46,656 nucleotides of DNA from Acidovorax sp. SRB_14 (GTDB lineage Bacteria; Pseudomonadota; Gammaproteobacteria; Burkholderiales; Burkholderiaceae_C). Position numbers and translations under genes: made by a program. The DNA is taken from positions 1 through 46,656 of the forward strand of contig NZ_MWOK01000023.1 in the NCBI RefSeq assembly GCF_012932145.1. Direction: 5' to 3'. This document shows, piece by piece, positions 40,546-46,656 of this stretch (positions are counted from its first letter, which is position 1; every line of letters starts with the position of its first letter). The notes beneath the pieces were generated by a model. That model made no database searches. It was not told where the DNA came from and saw nothing but the letters and a program-made list of their open reading frames with translations.

Positions 40546-40566
40546 GTGCCCCGGTGGCTCCCCCAG

Positions 40567-40590
40567 AAACCCGCTGCGTGCGGGTTTTTT
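40567..40590 (+). terminator. Rho-independent terminator of mutL
   Basis: Stem ACCCGC/GCGGGT with loop TGCGT, then six T residues. Lies 22 bases after the mutL stop. Confidence 0.85.
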
Positions 40591-40730
40591 CATGGGCGCG
40601 TGCCGTGCAGACCCACTGCCTGGGGCAGCCGTGGCCCGGTCGGGCCCACAGGCACGCCATCGGCGCCGCGCCGGCAGGGCCGCGCTCCCGCTGCCTCCGG
40701 CGCTGCGGCAATGCAACGGCACAATCTGCC

Positions 40731-40748
40731 TTATGCATGAATGCATAA
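40731..40748. promoter_or_regulatory. Palindromic site upstream of gdhA
   Basis: TTATGCAT and ATGCATAA flank GA: a perfect 8-bp inverted repeat in a GC-poor patch. It lies where the -35 element of a promoter with -10 CATAAT (40757-40762) would be. Good candidate operator for the gdhA regulator. Confidence 0.5.
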
Positions 40749-40812
40749 CTTTTTGGCATAATCTCGCGCTGCAGTGCCCCCGATCCCGATTTTTTGAAGA
40801 AAGCCCGTTGTT

Positions 40813-42156
40813 ATGAAGTACGCGTCCGTAGGCCAATTCCTTGAACAGGTTGCCCAGCGCAACCCCGGCCAGCCCGAGTTCCTGCAAGCCGTGACCGAAG
40901 TGATGGAAAGCCTGTGGCCCTTCATTGAAAAGCACCCAAAATACGCCGACCACGGCCTGCTCGAGCGCCTGATCGAACCCGAGCGCACCGTCATGTTCCG
41001 CGTCTGCTGGACCGACGACCACGGCAGCGTGCAGGTCAACCGTGGCTACCGCATCCAGCACAGCATGGCCATCGGCCCCTACAAGGGCGGCCTGCGCTTC
41101 CACCCCTCGGTCAACCTGTCGGTGCTGAAGTTCCTGGCGTTCGAGCAGACCTTCAAGAACGCGCTCACCACGCTGCCCATGGGCGGCGGCAAGGGCGGCT
41201 CGGACTTCGATCCCAAGGGCAAGAGCCCCGGCGAAGTGATGCGCTTCTGCCAGGCCTTTGCGTCTGAACTCTTCCGCCACATCGGCGCCGACACCGACGT
41301 TCCGGCCGGCGACATTGGCGTGGGTGGCCGCGAAGTCGGCTTCATCGCCGGCATGTACAAGAAGCTCAGCAACCGCGCCGACTGCGTCTTCACCGGCAAG
41401 GGCCTCTCGTTCGGCGGCTCGCTGATCCGCCCCGAGGCCACGGGCTACGGCACGGTCTACTTCGCGCAGGAGATGCTCAAGCAAAAGGGCCGCAGCTTCG
41501 ACGGCCTGCGCGTGTCGGTCTCGGGCGCCGGCAACGTCGCGCAGTACGCGATTGAAAAGGCCATGGCCATGGGCGCCAAGGTGGTGACGGTGTCCGATTC
41601 GAGCGGCACGGTGATCGACGAAGAGGGCTTCACACCCGAGAAACTCGCCATCCTGATGGAAGTCAAGAACCACCTGTACGGCCGCGTCAGCGACTACGCC
41701 GAGCGCACCGGCACGCGCTTCGAAGCCGGCGTGCGTCCCTGGCACGTGCCGGTCGACGTCGCCCTGCCCTGCGCCACGCAGAACGAGCTGGACGAGAAAG
41801 ACGCCGCCACGCTGATCCGCAATGGCGTGCTCTGCGTGGCCGAAGGCGCCAACATGCCCTCGACCAACGAAGCGGCCAAGGCCTTCGAGGCCGCGGGCGT
41901 GCTCTACGCGCCCGGCAAGGCCAGCAACGCCGGCGGTGTGGCCACCTCGGGCCTGGAAATGAGCCAGAACGCCATGCGCCTCTCCTGGACCGCCGAGGAA
42001 GTCGATGCGCGCCTGCTGATGATCATGCAGGGCATCCACGCGGCCTGCCTCCAGCACGGCCAGCGCGCCGACGGCAGCGTGAGCTACATCGACGGCGCCA
42101 ACGTAGCCGGCTTCGTCAAGGTCGCCGACGCCATGCTGGCGCAGGGCGTGGTCTGA
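40813..42156 (+). CDS. gdhA: NADP-type glutamate dehydrogenase
   Basis: Interconverts 2-oxoglutarate plus ammonium and glutamate. 447 aa, same as E. coli GdhA, with K90-region GPYKGGLRFHPSVNLS, Lys127 as catalytic lysine in MGGGKGGSDFDPKGKS, DVPAGDIGVGGREVGF, and the Rossmann site VSGAGNVAQYAIEKA. The acidic/neutral tail of the second beta strand (VSDSSG) points to NADP use, as in E. coli, but this is weak. The upstream palindrome and terminator at 42179 frame it as a single-gene transcript. Confidence 0.95.
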   Translation: MKYASVGQFLEQVAQRNPGQPEFLQAVTEVMESLWPFIEKHPKYADHGLLERLIEPERTVMFRVCWTDDHGSVQVNRGYRIQHSMAIGPYKGGLRFHPSVNLSVLKFLAFEQTFKNALTTLPMGGGKGGSDFDPKGKSPGEVMRFCQAFASELFRHIGADTDVPAGDIGVGGREVGFIAGMYKKLSNRADCVFTGKGLSFGGSLIRPEATGYGTVYFAQEMLKQKGRSFDGLRVSVSGAGNVAQYAIEKAMAMGAKVVTVSDSSGTVIDEEGFTPEKLAILMEVKNHLYGRVSDYAERTGTRFEAGVRPWHVPVDVALPCATQNELDEKDAATLIRNGVLCVAEGANMPSTNEAAKAFEAAGVLYAPGKASNAGGVATSGLEMSQNAMRLSWTAEEVDARLLMIMQGIHAACLQHGQRADGSVSYIDGANVAGFVKVADAMLAQGVV

Positions 42157-42178
42157 GCCAGCCCTGCGGCCGTGCCAC

Positions 42179-42204
42179 AAAAAGGAGCTTCGGCTCCTTT
42201 TTTT
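42179..42204 (+). terminator. Rho-independent terminator of gdhA
   Basis: GGAGC/GCTCC stem closed by a TTCG tetraloop, with flanking A and T runs; seven T residues follow. Confidence 0.92.
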
Positions 42205-42329
42205 GTGCCGGTGTCGCTGCCATGGCATGCATGCGTTCGGCGGTTTGTCTTACGGCGTGCGGCCCGCGCCAGGCGCACCATCTTGGCGTCGTTCCCACTT
42301 CCCCCACCGCTTCAGAAAGGCACCGCACC

Positions 42330-43013
42330 ATGGCAAAAAAGATCCTGATGGTTTTGACCTCGCACAGTGCGCTGGGCAACACCGGCCACAAGACCGGCTT
42401 CTGGCTCGAAGAATTTGCCGCGCCCTATTACGTGTTCCAGGACGCGGGCGCCGAGGTCACGCTGGCCTCGCCCCAGGGCGGCCAACCGCCGCTCGACCCC
42501 AAGAGCGACGACCCGGGCGCGCAGACCGAGGCCACGCGCCGTTTCAAGGCCGACGCTGCCGCCCAGAAGGCCCTTGCCCATACGCTCAAGCTTGCCGACG
42601 TCTCGGCCGGTGGCTTCGACGCCGTGTTCTACCCCGGCGGCCACGGCCCGCTGTGGGACCTGGCTGAGGACCGCGCCTCGATCGCGCTGATCGAGCAGCT
42701 GCTGGCCGCCGGCAAACCGGTCGCCGCCGTCTGCCATGCGCCCGCCGTGCTGCGCCACGCCCAGACGGCCGAAGGCCAGCCCGTGGTGCGCGGCAAGAAC
42801 GTCACGGGCTTCACCAACACCGAGGAAGAAGCGGCCGGCCTGACCCACATCGTTCCGTTCCTGGTCGAAGACATGCTCAAGGGCCAGGGCGCGCACTATT
42901 CGAAGGCCGGCGATTGGCAGCCGCATGTGCTGACCGATGGCCTGCTCATCACCGGGCAGAACCCTGCCTCGTCGGAGCCTGCCGCCCATGCGCTGCTGAA
43001 AAAGCTCGGCTGA
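42330..43013 (+). CDS. DJ-1/PfpI-family protein (class I glutamine-amidotransferase fold)
   Basis: 227 aa from ATG 42330, AGAAAGG upstream. Layout of Hsp31/YajL-type proteins: VVLTSHSALG-like start, the acidic FWLEEFAAPYYVF (Glu27/28 near the active site), PGGHGPLWDL (102-109) and nucleophile Cys135-His136 in AAVCHAPAVL. Members act as glyoxalase III or deglycase, or as chaperones (Hsp31). The long D-x-K-S-D-D-P insert near 57-62 matches the Hsp31-like type. Exact activity is not certain. Confidence 0.88.
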   Translation: MAKKILMVLTSHSALGNTGHKTGFWLEEFAAPYYVFQDAGAEVTLASPQGGQPPLDPKSDDPGAQTEATRRFKADAAAQKALAHTLKLADVSAGGFDAVFYPGGHGPLWDLAEDRASIALIEQLLAAGKPVAAVCHAPAVLRHAQTAEGQPVVRGKNVTGFTNTEEEAAGLTHIVPFLVEDMLKGQGAHYSKAGDWQPHVLTDGLLITGQNPASSEPAAHALLKKLG

Positions 43014-43070
43014 AGCGGCGGCGCGGGCGCACGCTGGCGGCGGCGGGCCATCTGCTACGCTCGAACGGCC

Positions 43071-43163
43071 ATGCCTTTTTTCACCGCCTTTCGTGCCGCG
43101 CTCGCGGCTGATGTTTCCGTTGCCGGCCTCTCGGCGCTCACCGCTGCGGTGGCCGCTCCATGA
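43071..43163 (+). CDS. Possible 30-aa leader peptide before miaA
   Basis: Begins [17 protein letters not shown] and ends AVAAP; its TGA overlaps the miaA ATG (ATGA), which would couple translation. TACGCT ends nine bases before the ATG, as seen for other leaderless starts in this window. The peptide is Ala-rich and hydrophobic. It could be a chance open frame, since GC-rich DNA often gives such frames. Its value is the unusual overlap. Confidence 0.3.
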   Translation: MPFFTAFRAALAADVSVAGLSALTAAVAAP

Positions 43164-44152
43164 CGCCGCCGCCCCCGCCCTGCATTGCCATCGCCGGCCC
43201 CACGGCCTCGGGCAAGACCGCCGGTGCATTGGCCGTGGCCGCGGCGCTGGCGCCCCGCCTGCCGGTCGAGATCGTCAGCGTCGACTCGGCCCTGGTGTAC
43301 CGCGGCATGGACATCGGCACGGCCAAGCCCACGCCGGCCGAGCGCGCTGCCGCGCCGCACCACCTGATCGACATCCGCGACCCGCTGCAGGCCTACAGCG
43401 CCGCTGAATTCGTGCACGACGCGACGCGGCTGATCGCCGAGATCCGGGCGCGCGGTGCGCTGCCGCTGCTGGTCGGTGGCACCATGCTGTATTTCAAGGC
43501 GCTGATCGATGGCATCGACGACATGCCCGCTGCCGACCCTGCCGTGCGCGCCACGCTCGAAGCGCGCGCCGCCGAGCTCGGCTGGCCCGCGCTGCACGCC
43601 GAGCTGGCGCGCGTCGACCCCGCGACCGCCGCGCGCCTGGCGCCCGCCGACAGCCAGCGCATCCAGCGTGCGCTCGAGGTATGGCAGGTGTCGGGCCGGC
43701 CGCTGTCGAGCTTTCACACTTCAAAAACCATAGCTAACAGCGAAATCTCCATCAGCGCTGGAGCGTTATTTTCATTGGAACCGCAAGACCGCGCCTGGCT
43801 GCACGCGCGCATCGCGCTGCGCTTTGACGCGATGCTGGCCGAAGGCTTTGTCGACGAGGTGCAGGGCCTGCGCGCACGCGGCGACCTGCACCCCGACCTG
43901 CCCGCGATGCGCTGCGTCGGCTACCGCCAGGCGTGGGAAGAGCTCGAGGCCCAGGCCAGCGGCCCGGCCGGCGCCGCACTCGACCTCGCTCGGCTGCGCG
44001 AACGCGGCCTGGCCGCCACGCGCCAGCTGGCCAAGCGCCAGGTCACCTGGCTGCGCAGCATGCCGCAGCGCCACGTGGTGGCCTGCGACGCGCCCGGCGC
44101 CACGGCGCAGCTGGTGCAGGCGGTGCTGCAGCGGCTGGAGCGACCCGCATGA
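43160..44152 (+). CDS. miaA: tRNA dimethylallyltransferase
   Basis: Adds the dimethylallyl group to A37 of tRNAs reading UNN codons. 330 aa (E. coli 316). P-loop GPTASGKT (13-20), [20 protein letters not shown] (39-58), [30 protein letters not shown] (105-115), and [18 protein letters not shown] (166-183). Residues about 187-205 ([19 protein letters not shown]) correspond to the variable insert before the [18 protein letters not shown] part and are coded by repeat copy K, in frame. Followed by the ABC ATPase gene with a four-base overlap. Confidence 0.95.
   Translation: MTPPPPPCIAIAGPTASGKTAGALAVAAALAPRLPVEIVSVDSALVYRGMDIGTAKPTPAERAAAPHHLIDIRDPLQAYSAAEFVHDATRLIAEIRARGALPLLVGGTMLYFKALIDGIDDMPAADPAVRATLEARAAELGWPALHAELARVDPATAARLAPADSQRIQRALEVWQVSGRPLSSFHTSKTIANSEISISAGALFSLEPQDRAWLHARIALRFDAMLAEGFVDEVQGLRARGDLHPDLPAMRCVGYRQAWEELEAQASGPAGAALDLARLRERGLAATRQLAKRQVTWLRSMPQRHVVACDAPGATAQLVQAVLQRLERPA
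43719..43776 (+). repeat. Dispersed stem-loop repeat, copy K, in frame inside miaA
   Basis: TTCAAAAACCATAGCTAACA, GCGAAATCTCCATCAGCGCT, GGAGCGTTATTTTCATT. AT-rich patch within a gene of very high GC. The frame is kept, so no stop arises. Confidence 0.75.
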
Positions 44153-44814
44153 GCGCGGCGCCGGCCGTGCTGCAGGTGCAGGCGCTGGCCAAGCACTACG
44201 GCGCCACGCCGGTGTTTGCCGACGTGAGCTTTGCGGTGCAGCCCGGCGAGTTCGTCGCCATCGTCGGCGACTCGGGCGTGGGCAAGTCCACCGTGCTCAA
44301 CTGCCTGGCCGGGCTCGACAACTGGGACAGCGGGCGCATCGTGCACGGCAGCACCGATCTGGCCCAGCTCGACGGCACCGCGCGCGCACTGTGGCGCCGC
44401 GCGCACGTCGGCTTCGTGTTCCAGGCCTTCCATGTGCTGCCGCACCTGGACGTGGCGCAGAACGTGGCCCTGCCGCTGATGCTGCTGGGCCAGAACGACG
44501 CGGCGCGCGTGCAGCAGATGCTGGCCGCCGTCGGCCTGGGCGACCTGGGCGCGCGGCTGCCGCAGCAGCTCAGCGGCGGGCAGCTGCAGCGCGTGGCCAT
44601 TGCGCGCGCCCTGGTGCACCGCCCGGCCCTGCTGCTGGCCGACGAGCCGACCGGCAACCTCGACCCCGGCACGGCGCGGCGCACGCTCGACCTGCTGCTG
44701 GCGCAGACGCGCGAACACGGCGCCGCGCTGGTGCTGGTCACGCACTCGGACGCGGCCGCAGCGCGCGCCGACCGCGTGCTGCGGCTCACGGCCCAGGGCA
44801 TTGCGCCGGCCTGA
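44149..44814 (+). CDS. ABC transporter ATP-binding protein (MacB/LolD type)
   Basis: 221 aa. Walker [10 protein letters not shown] (40-48), signature [10 protein letters not shown] (141-150), Walker [11 protein letters not shown] (161-170) and the switch VTHSD. Sequence style is that of LolD/MacB/FtsE-like ATPases that work with FtsX-like permeases. It overlaps the miaA stop (ATGA). The probable permease partner begins at 45578 on the same strand, with the hsp20 gene lying between on the opposite strand. Confidence 0.94.
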   Translation: MSAAPAVLQVQALAKHYGATPVFADVSFAVQPGEFVAIVGDSGVGKSTVLNCLAGLDNWDSGRIVHGSTDLAQLDGTARALWRRAHVGFVFQAFHVLPHLDVAQNVALPLMLLGQNDAARVQQMLAAVGLGDLGARLPQQLSGGQLQRVAIARALVHRPALLLADEPTGNLDPGTARRTLDLLLAQTREHGAALVLVTHSDAAAARADRVLRLTAQGIAPA

Positions 44815-44839
44815 CGCGGCCGCGCTGCAGGCGCGTAAA

Positions 44840-44869
44840 CGCCCCGGGGGCGATGGCCGCACCGGGGCG
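44840..44869 (+). terminator. Possible terminator after the ABC ATPase gene
   Basis: Stem CGCCCCGG/CCGGGGCG with a 14-base loop, but only CTTGT follows; weak T tract, so uncertain. Confidence 0.4.
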
Positions 44870-44880
44870 CTTGTATCACG

Positions 44881-44934
44881 TCAAAAGTGCTTCAAACGCT
44901 TTTCCAGCCTGCGCTGGCAGCTATCAAATTAGCA
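44881..44934 (-). repeat. Dispersed stem-loop repeat, copy L
   Basis: Minus strand: TGCTAATTTGATAGCTGCCA, GCGCAGGCTGGAAAAGCGTT, TGAAGCACTTTTGA. Sits in the gap between the ABC ATPase gene and hsp20. Confidence 0.75.
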
Positions 44935-44953
44935 AGCCGCGCCCGCTGCCGCC

Positions 44954-45382
44954 TTACTCGATGGACAGGCGCTGCGCGTTGCCGCCCTGCTTCTTGGGCA
45001 GCGTCAGCGTGAGCACGCCGTTGTCGTACTTGGCCTTGCACTGCGCGGCGTCGATGTCGGCCGGCAGCTGGAAGCTGCGCGCGACGGCGCCGAAGTAGCG
45101 CTCCGAACGCAGCACCTTCTCGCCCTCGGTCTGCTGGTCCTGCTGGCGCACCTCGGCGCGCAGGCTGACCACGTTGCCCTCGACTGAGACCTGGATGTCC
45201 TCCTTGGGAACGCCCGGCACCTCGGCGCAGACCGTGTATCCGCTGTCGTTTTCCTTCACGTCGACCTTCATCTGGCCCGGCGTGGGCAGCGGATCGCCGT
45301 GCAGCGGGCGCACATAGAAGCCCGGGTTCACGTCCTTGAAAAATTCGTCAAACAGGCCACCACGGCCGACCAATGCGTTCAT
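44954..45382 (-). CDS. Small heat-shock protein, Hsp20/alpha-crystallin family
   Basis: 142 aa from ATG 45382, AAGGAG seven bases upstream. ATP-independent holdase. Alpha-crystallin domain about 45-135: VDVKENDSGYTVCAEVPGVP, KEDIQVSVEGNVVSLRAEV and the ending DNGVLTLTLPKK (the L-x-L-P type end). C-terminal extension NAQRLSIE holds the I-x-I/V-like oligomerization motif in degenerate form. No sigma-32 promoter recognised within 90 bases upstream. Its insertion between the ABC ATPase and permease genes is odd. Confidence 0.93.
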   Translation of the reverse strand: MNALVGRGGLFDEFFKDVNPGFYVRPLHGDPLPTPGQMKVDVKENDSGYTVCAEVPGVPKEDIQVSVEGNVVSLRAEVRQQDQQTEGEKVLRSERYFGAVARSFQLPADIDAAQCKAKYDNGVLTLTLPKKQGGNAQRLSIE

Positions 45383-45414
45383 GACAGTGCTCCTTCCAGT
45401 AATGGCTAGAAACA

Positions 45415-45459
45415 AAGAAAAAATTGGCGAGGACCGCTAGCCACCAGCCCCTTTTTCTT
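45415..45459. other. Inverted repeat upstream of hsp20
   Basis: AAGAAAAA (45415-45422) and TTTTTCTT (45452-45459) can pair around 29 bases. Close by is the palindrome TTACGTAA. Function unknown; could be a transcription stop or operator between the divergent hsp20 and permease genes. Confidence 0.3.
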
Positions 45460-45565
45460 ACGTAAGGCCGCGCCGCGCGAGTTCAAGCCGTGGCGTGCCG
45501 TGGCGTTGATGCAGCGCAAACCGGGCGGCGTGCGAGCCGTGCGCGCTGCCGCCGTGCTGCAGCGC

Positions 45566-45571
45566 CACAAT
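45566..45571 (+). promoter_or_regulatory. Candidate -10 element of the permease gene
   Basis: CACAAT ends six bases before ATG 45578; no Shine-Dalgarno sequence between. The first base departs from TANNNT. Confidence 0.3.
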
Positions 45572-45577
45572 GGCCCC

Positions 45578-46656
45578 ATGCTCGCCTTGCTTCGCACCTG
45601 GTCCCTGCAGGAACTGCGCCACCACCCCTGGCGCAGCGCGGCCGCCGCCTGCGCCGTGATGCTGGGCGTGGCGCTGGCCTTTGCCGTGCACACCATCAAC
45701 GCCTCGGCGCTGGACGAGTTTGCGCAGGCGGTGCGCAGCATCAACGGCCAGCCCGATCTGGAGCTGCGCGCCGTGCAGGGCGGCTTCAACGAAGCGCTCT
45801 TCGAGCGCCTGGCCACGCGGCCCGAGGTGGCGCGCGCCGGCCCGGTGCTCGAGCAGTCGGTGCTGGCGCTACCCGCGGCCGCCGGCGCGGCGGCCAGCGC
45901 GGCGCGGCCTGTGGCGCTGCGCGTGGTCGGTGCCGATGCGCTGCTGCTGCCGGCCATGGCGCCCGCGCTCATGCCGCGTCCTTTTGCGAGCCTGCCGCCC
46001 GACCGCTTTGCGCTGTTTGCGCCTGCCACCGTGTTCCTCAATGCCGCCGCGCTGCAGGCGCTCGGCCTGCCCAGCCAGCCCGGCACGGCCCCCCGGCTGG
46101 AACTGCAATCGGGCCTGCAGCGCGTGGCGGTGCGCGTGGCCGGCAGCGTGGCGGCCGGCGGCGCACCACTGGCGGTGATGGACATCGGCGCTGCGCAAGA
46201 CCTGTGGGGCCGCGGCGGCGAACTCAGCCGCATCGACCTGCAGCTGCGGCAGGGCACCGTGCGCAGCGCTTTCCGCCAGGCGCTCGAGGCCACCCCCGGC
46301 TGGCCTGCCGGCCTGGTCTGGGCCGAGCCCGGCGATGCCGCGCAGAGCGTGGGCAACCTCTCGCGCGCCTACCGCGTCAACCTCACGGTGCTGGCGCTGG
46401 TGGCGCTGTTCACGGGCGCGTATCTGGTGTTTTCGGTGCTGGCGCTGAGCGTGGCCCAGCGCGCGCCGCAGTTCGCGCTGCTGGCGGTGCTCGGCGCCAC
46501 GCCGCGCCAGCGTTTGCAGCTGGTGCTGGCCGAGTCGCTGCTGCTGGGCCTGGTGGGCAGCGCCGCCGGCATTGCGCTGGGCACGGCGCTGGCGGCCGCC
46601 GCGCTGCGCCTGCTCGGCGGCGACCTGGGCGGTGGCTACTTTGCCGGTGCCGAGCC
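45578..46656 (+). CDS. FtsX/MacB-type ABC transporter permease, cut at the window edge
   Basis: Open to the end of the window (359 codons seen). N-terminal membrane segment (about 20-40), a large periplasmic part of about 220 residues, then three membrane segments forming around 270-350 (LTVLALVALFTGAYLVFSVLAL, LLAVLGATPRQRLQL, SLLLGLVGSAAGIALGTALA), which is the FtsX-like domain, with the conserved R-x-x-x-x-L-G-A-T-P stretch. With the ATPase at 44149 it likely forms a MacB-like or LolCDE-like exporter. A second half with four further helices is expected beyond the window. Confidence 0.9.
   Translation, partial: MLALLRTWSLQELRHHPWRSAAAACAVMLGVALAFAVHTINASALDEFAQAVRSINGQPDLELRAVQGGFNEALFERLATRPEVARAGPVLEQSVLALPAAAGAAASAARPVALRVVGADALLLPAMAPALMPRPFASLPPDRFALFAPATVFLNAAALQALGLPSQPGTAPRLELQSGLQRVAVRVAGSVAAGGAPLAVMDIGAAQDLWGRGGELSRIDLQLRQGTVRSAFRQALEATPGWPAGLVWAEPGDAAQSVGNLSRAYRVNLTVLALVALFTGAYLVFSVLALSVAQRAPQFALLAVLGATPRQRLQLVLAESLLLGLVGSAAGIALGTALAAAALRLLGGDLGGGYFAGAE

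Overview
The window is GC-rich chromosomal DNA with dense, short-spaced genes. Its content points to a betaproteobacterium of the order Burkholderiales, most likely family Comamonadaceae (Acidovorax-like): Bug-type periplasmic receptors, the dapA-bamC-metallo-hydrolase block, the pyrG-kdsA-DUF1330-eno-ftsB order, and an AT-rich dispersed repeat scattered between and inside genes. The family assignment is inference from protein content and gene order. I saw no rRNA, tRNA, CRISPR array, transposase or phage gene.

Layout. 1-6.1 kb (minus strand): a chemoreceptor cut by the window edge, then parC and parE (topoisomerase IV). 6.2-11.1 kb (plus): an MFS transporter with a 54-aa membrane protein, a methyltransferase, dapA, bamC and a metallo-beta-lactamase-fold hydrolase. 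11.2-17 kb: an Ala-rich lipoprotein, roxA with a hypothetical partner, an FKBP-type isomerase, a glycine-zipper lipoprotein, and dut / hypothetical / coaBC. 17-21.7 kb (plus): pyrG-kdsA-DUF1330, then eno-ftsB. 21.8-27 kb: hslO, a gamma-carbonic-anhydrase-like protein, a DUF455 ferritin-like protein, and a tandem pair of EAL-like/HDOD proteins. 27-31.1 kb: two orphan Bug receptors around xerD, then an AEC transporter. 31.2-33.5 kb: a compositionally distinct cassette (GntR/FCD regulator, HD-domain protein with a diiron-oxygenase-like ligand pattern, Bug receptor). 33.6-40.5 kb: queG, tsaE-amiC, two glycine-zipper lipoproteins around a DedA protein, and mutL. 40.8-46.7 kb: gdhA, a DJ-1/PfpI protein, miaA overlapping an ABC ATPase, hsp20, and the start of an FtsX-type permease that is the probable partner of the ATPase.

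Most of this is housekeeping: DNA topology and repair, lysine, CTP, CoA and KDO synthesis, glycolysis, tRNA modification, cell division and envelope assembly. Three things stand out. (1) A roughly 60-bp imperfect stem-loop repeat has about eleven copies here. Some lie in frame inside miaA, mutL and a DUF455 gene, and one supplies the stop codon of queG. (2) At least eight unrelated genes have a TANNNT-like hexamer 6-8 nt before the start codon and no Shine-Dalgarno sequence, suggesting leaderless mRNAs. (3) The regulator/HD-oxygenase/receptor cassette looks like an acquired small catabolic or sensing module of unknown substrate, and repeat copies in the same orientation lie on both sides of it.
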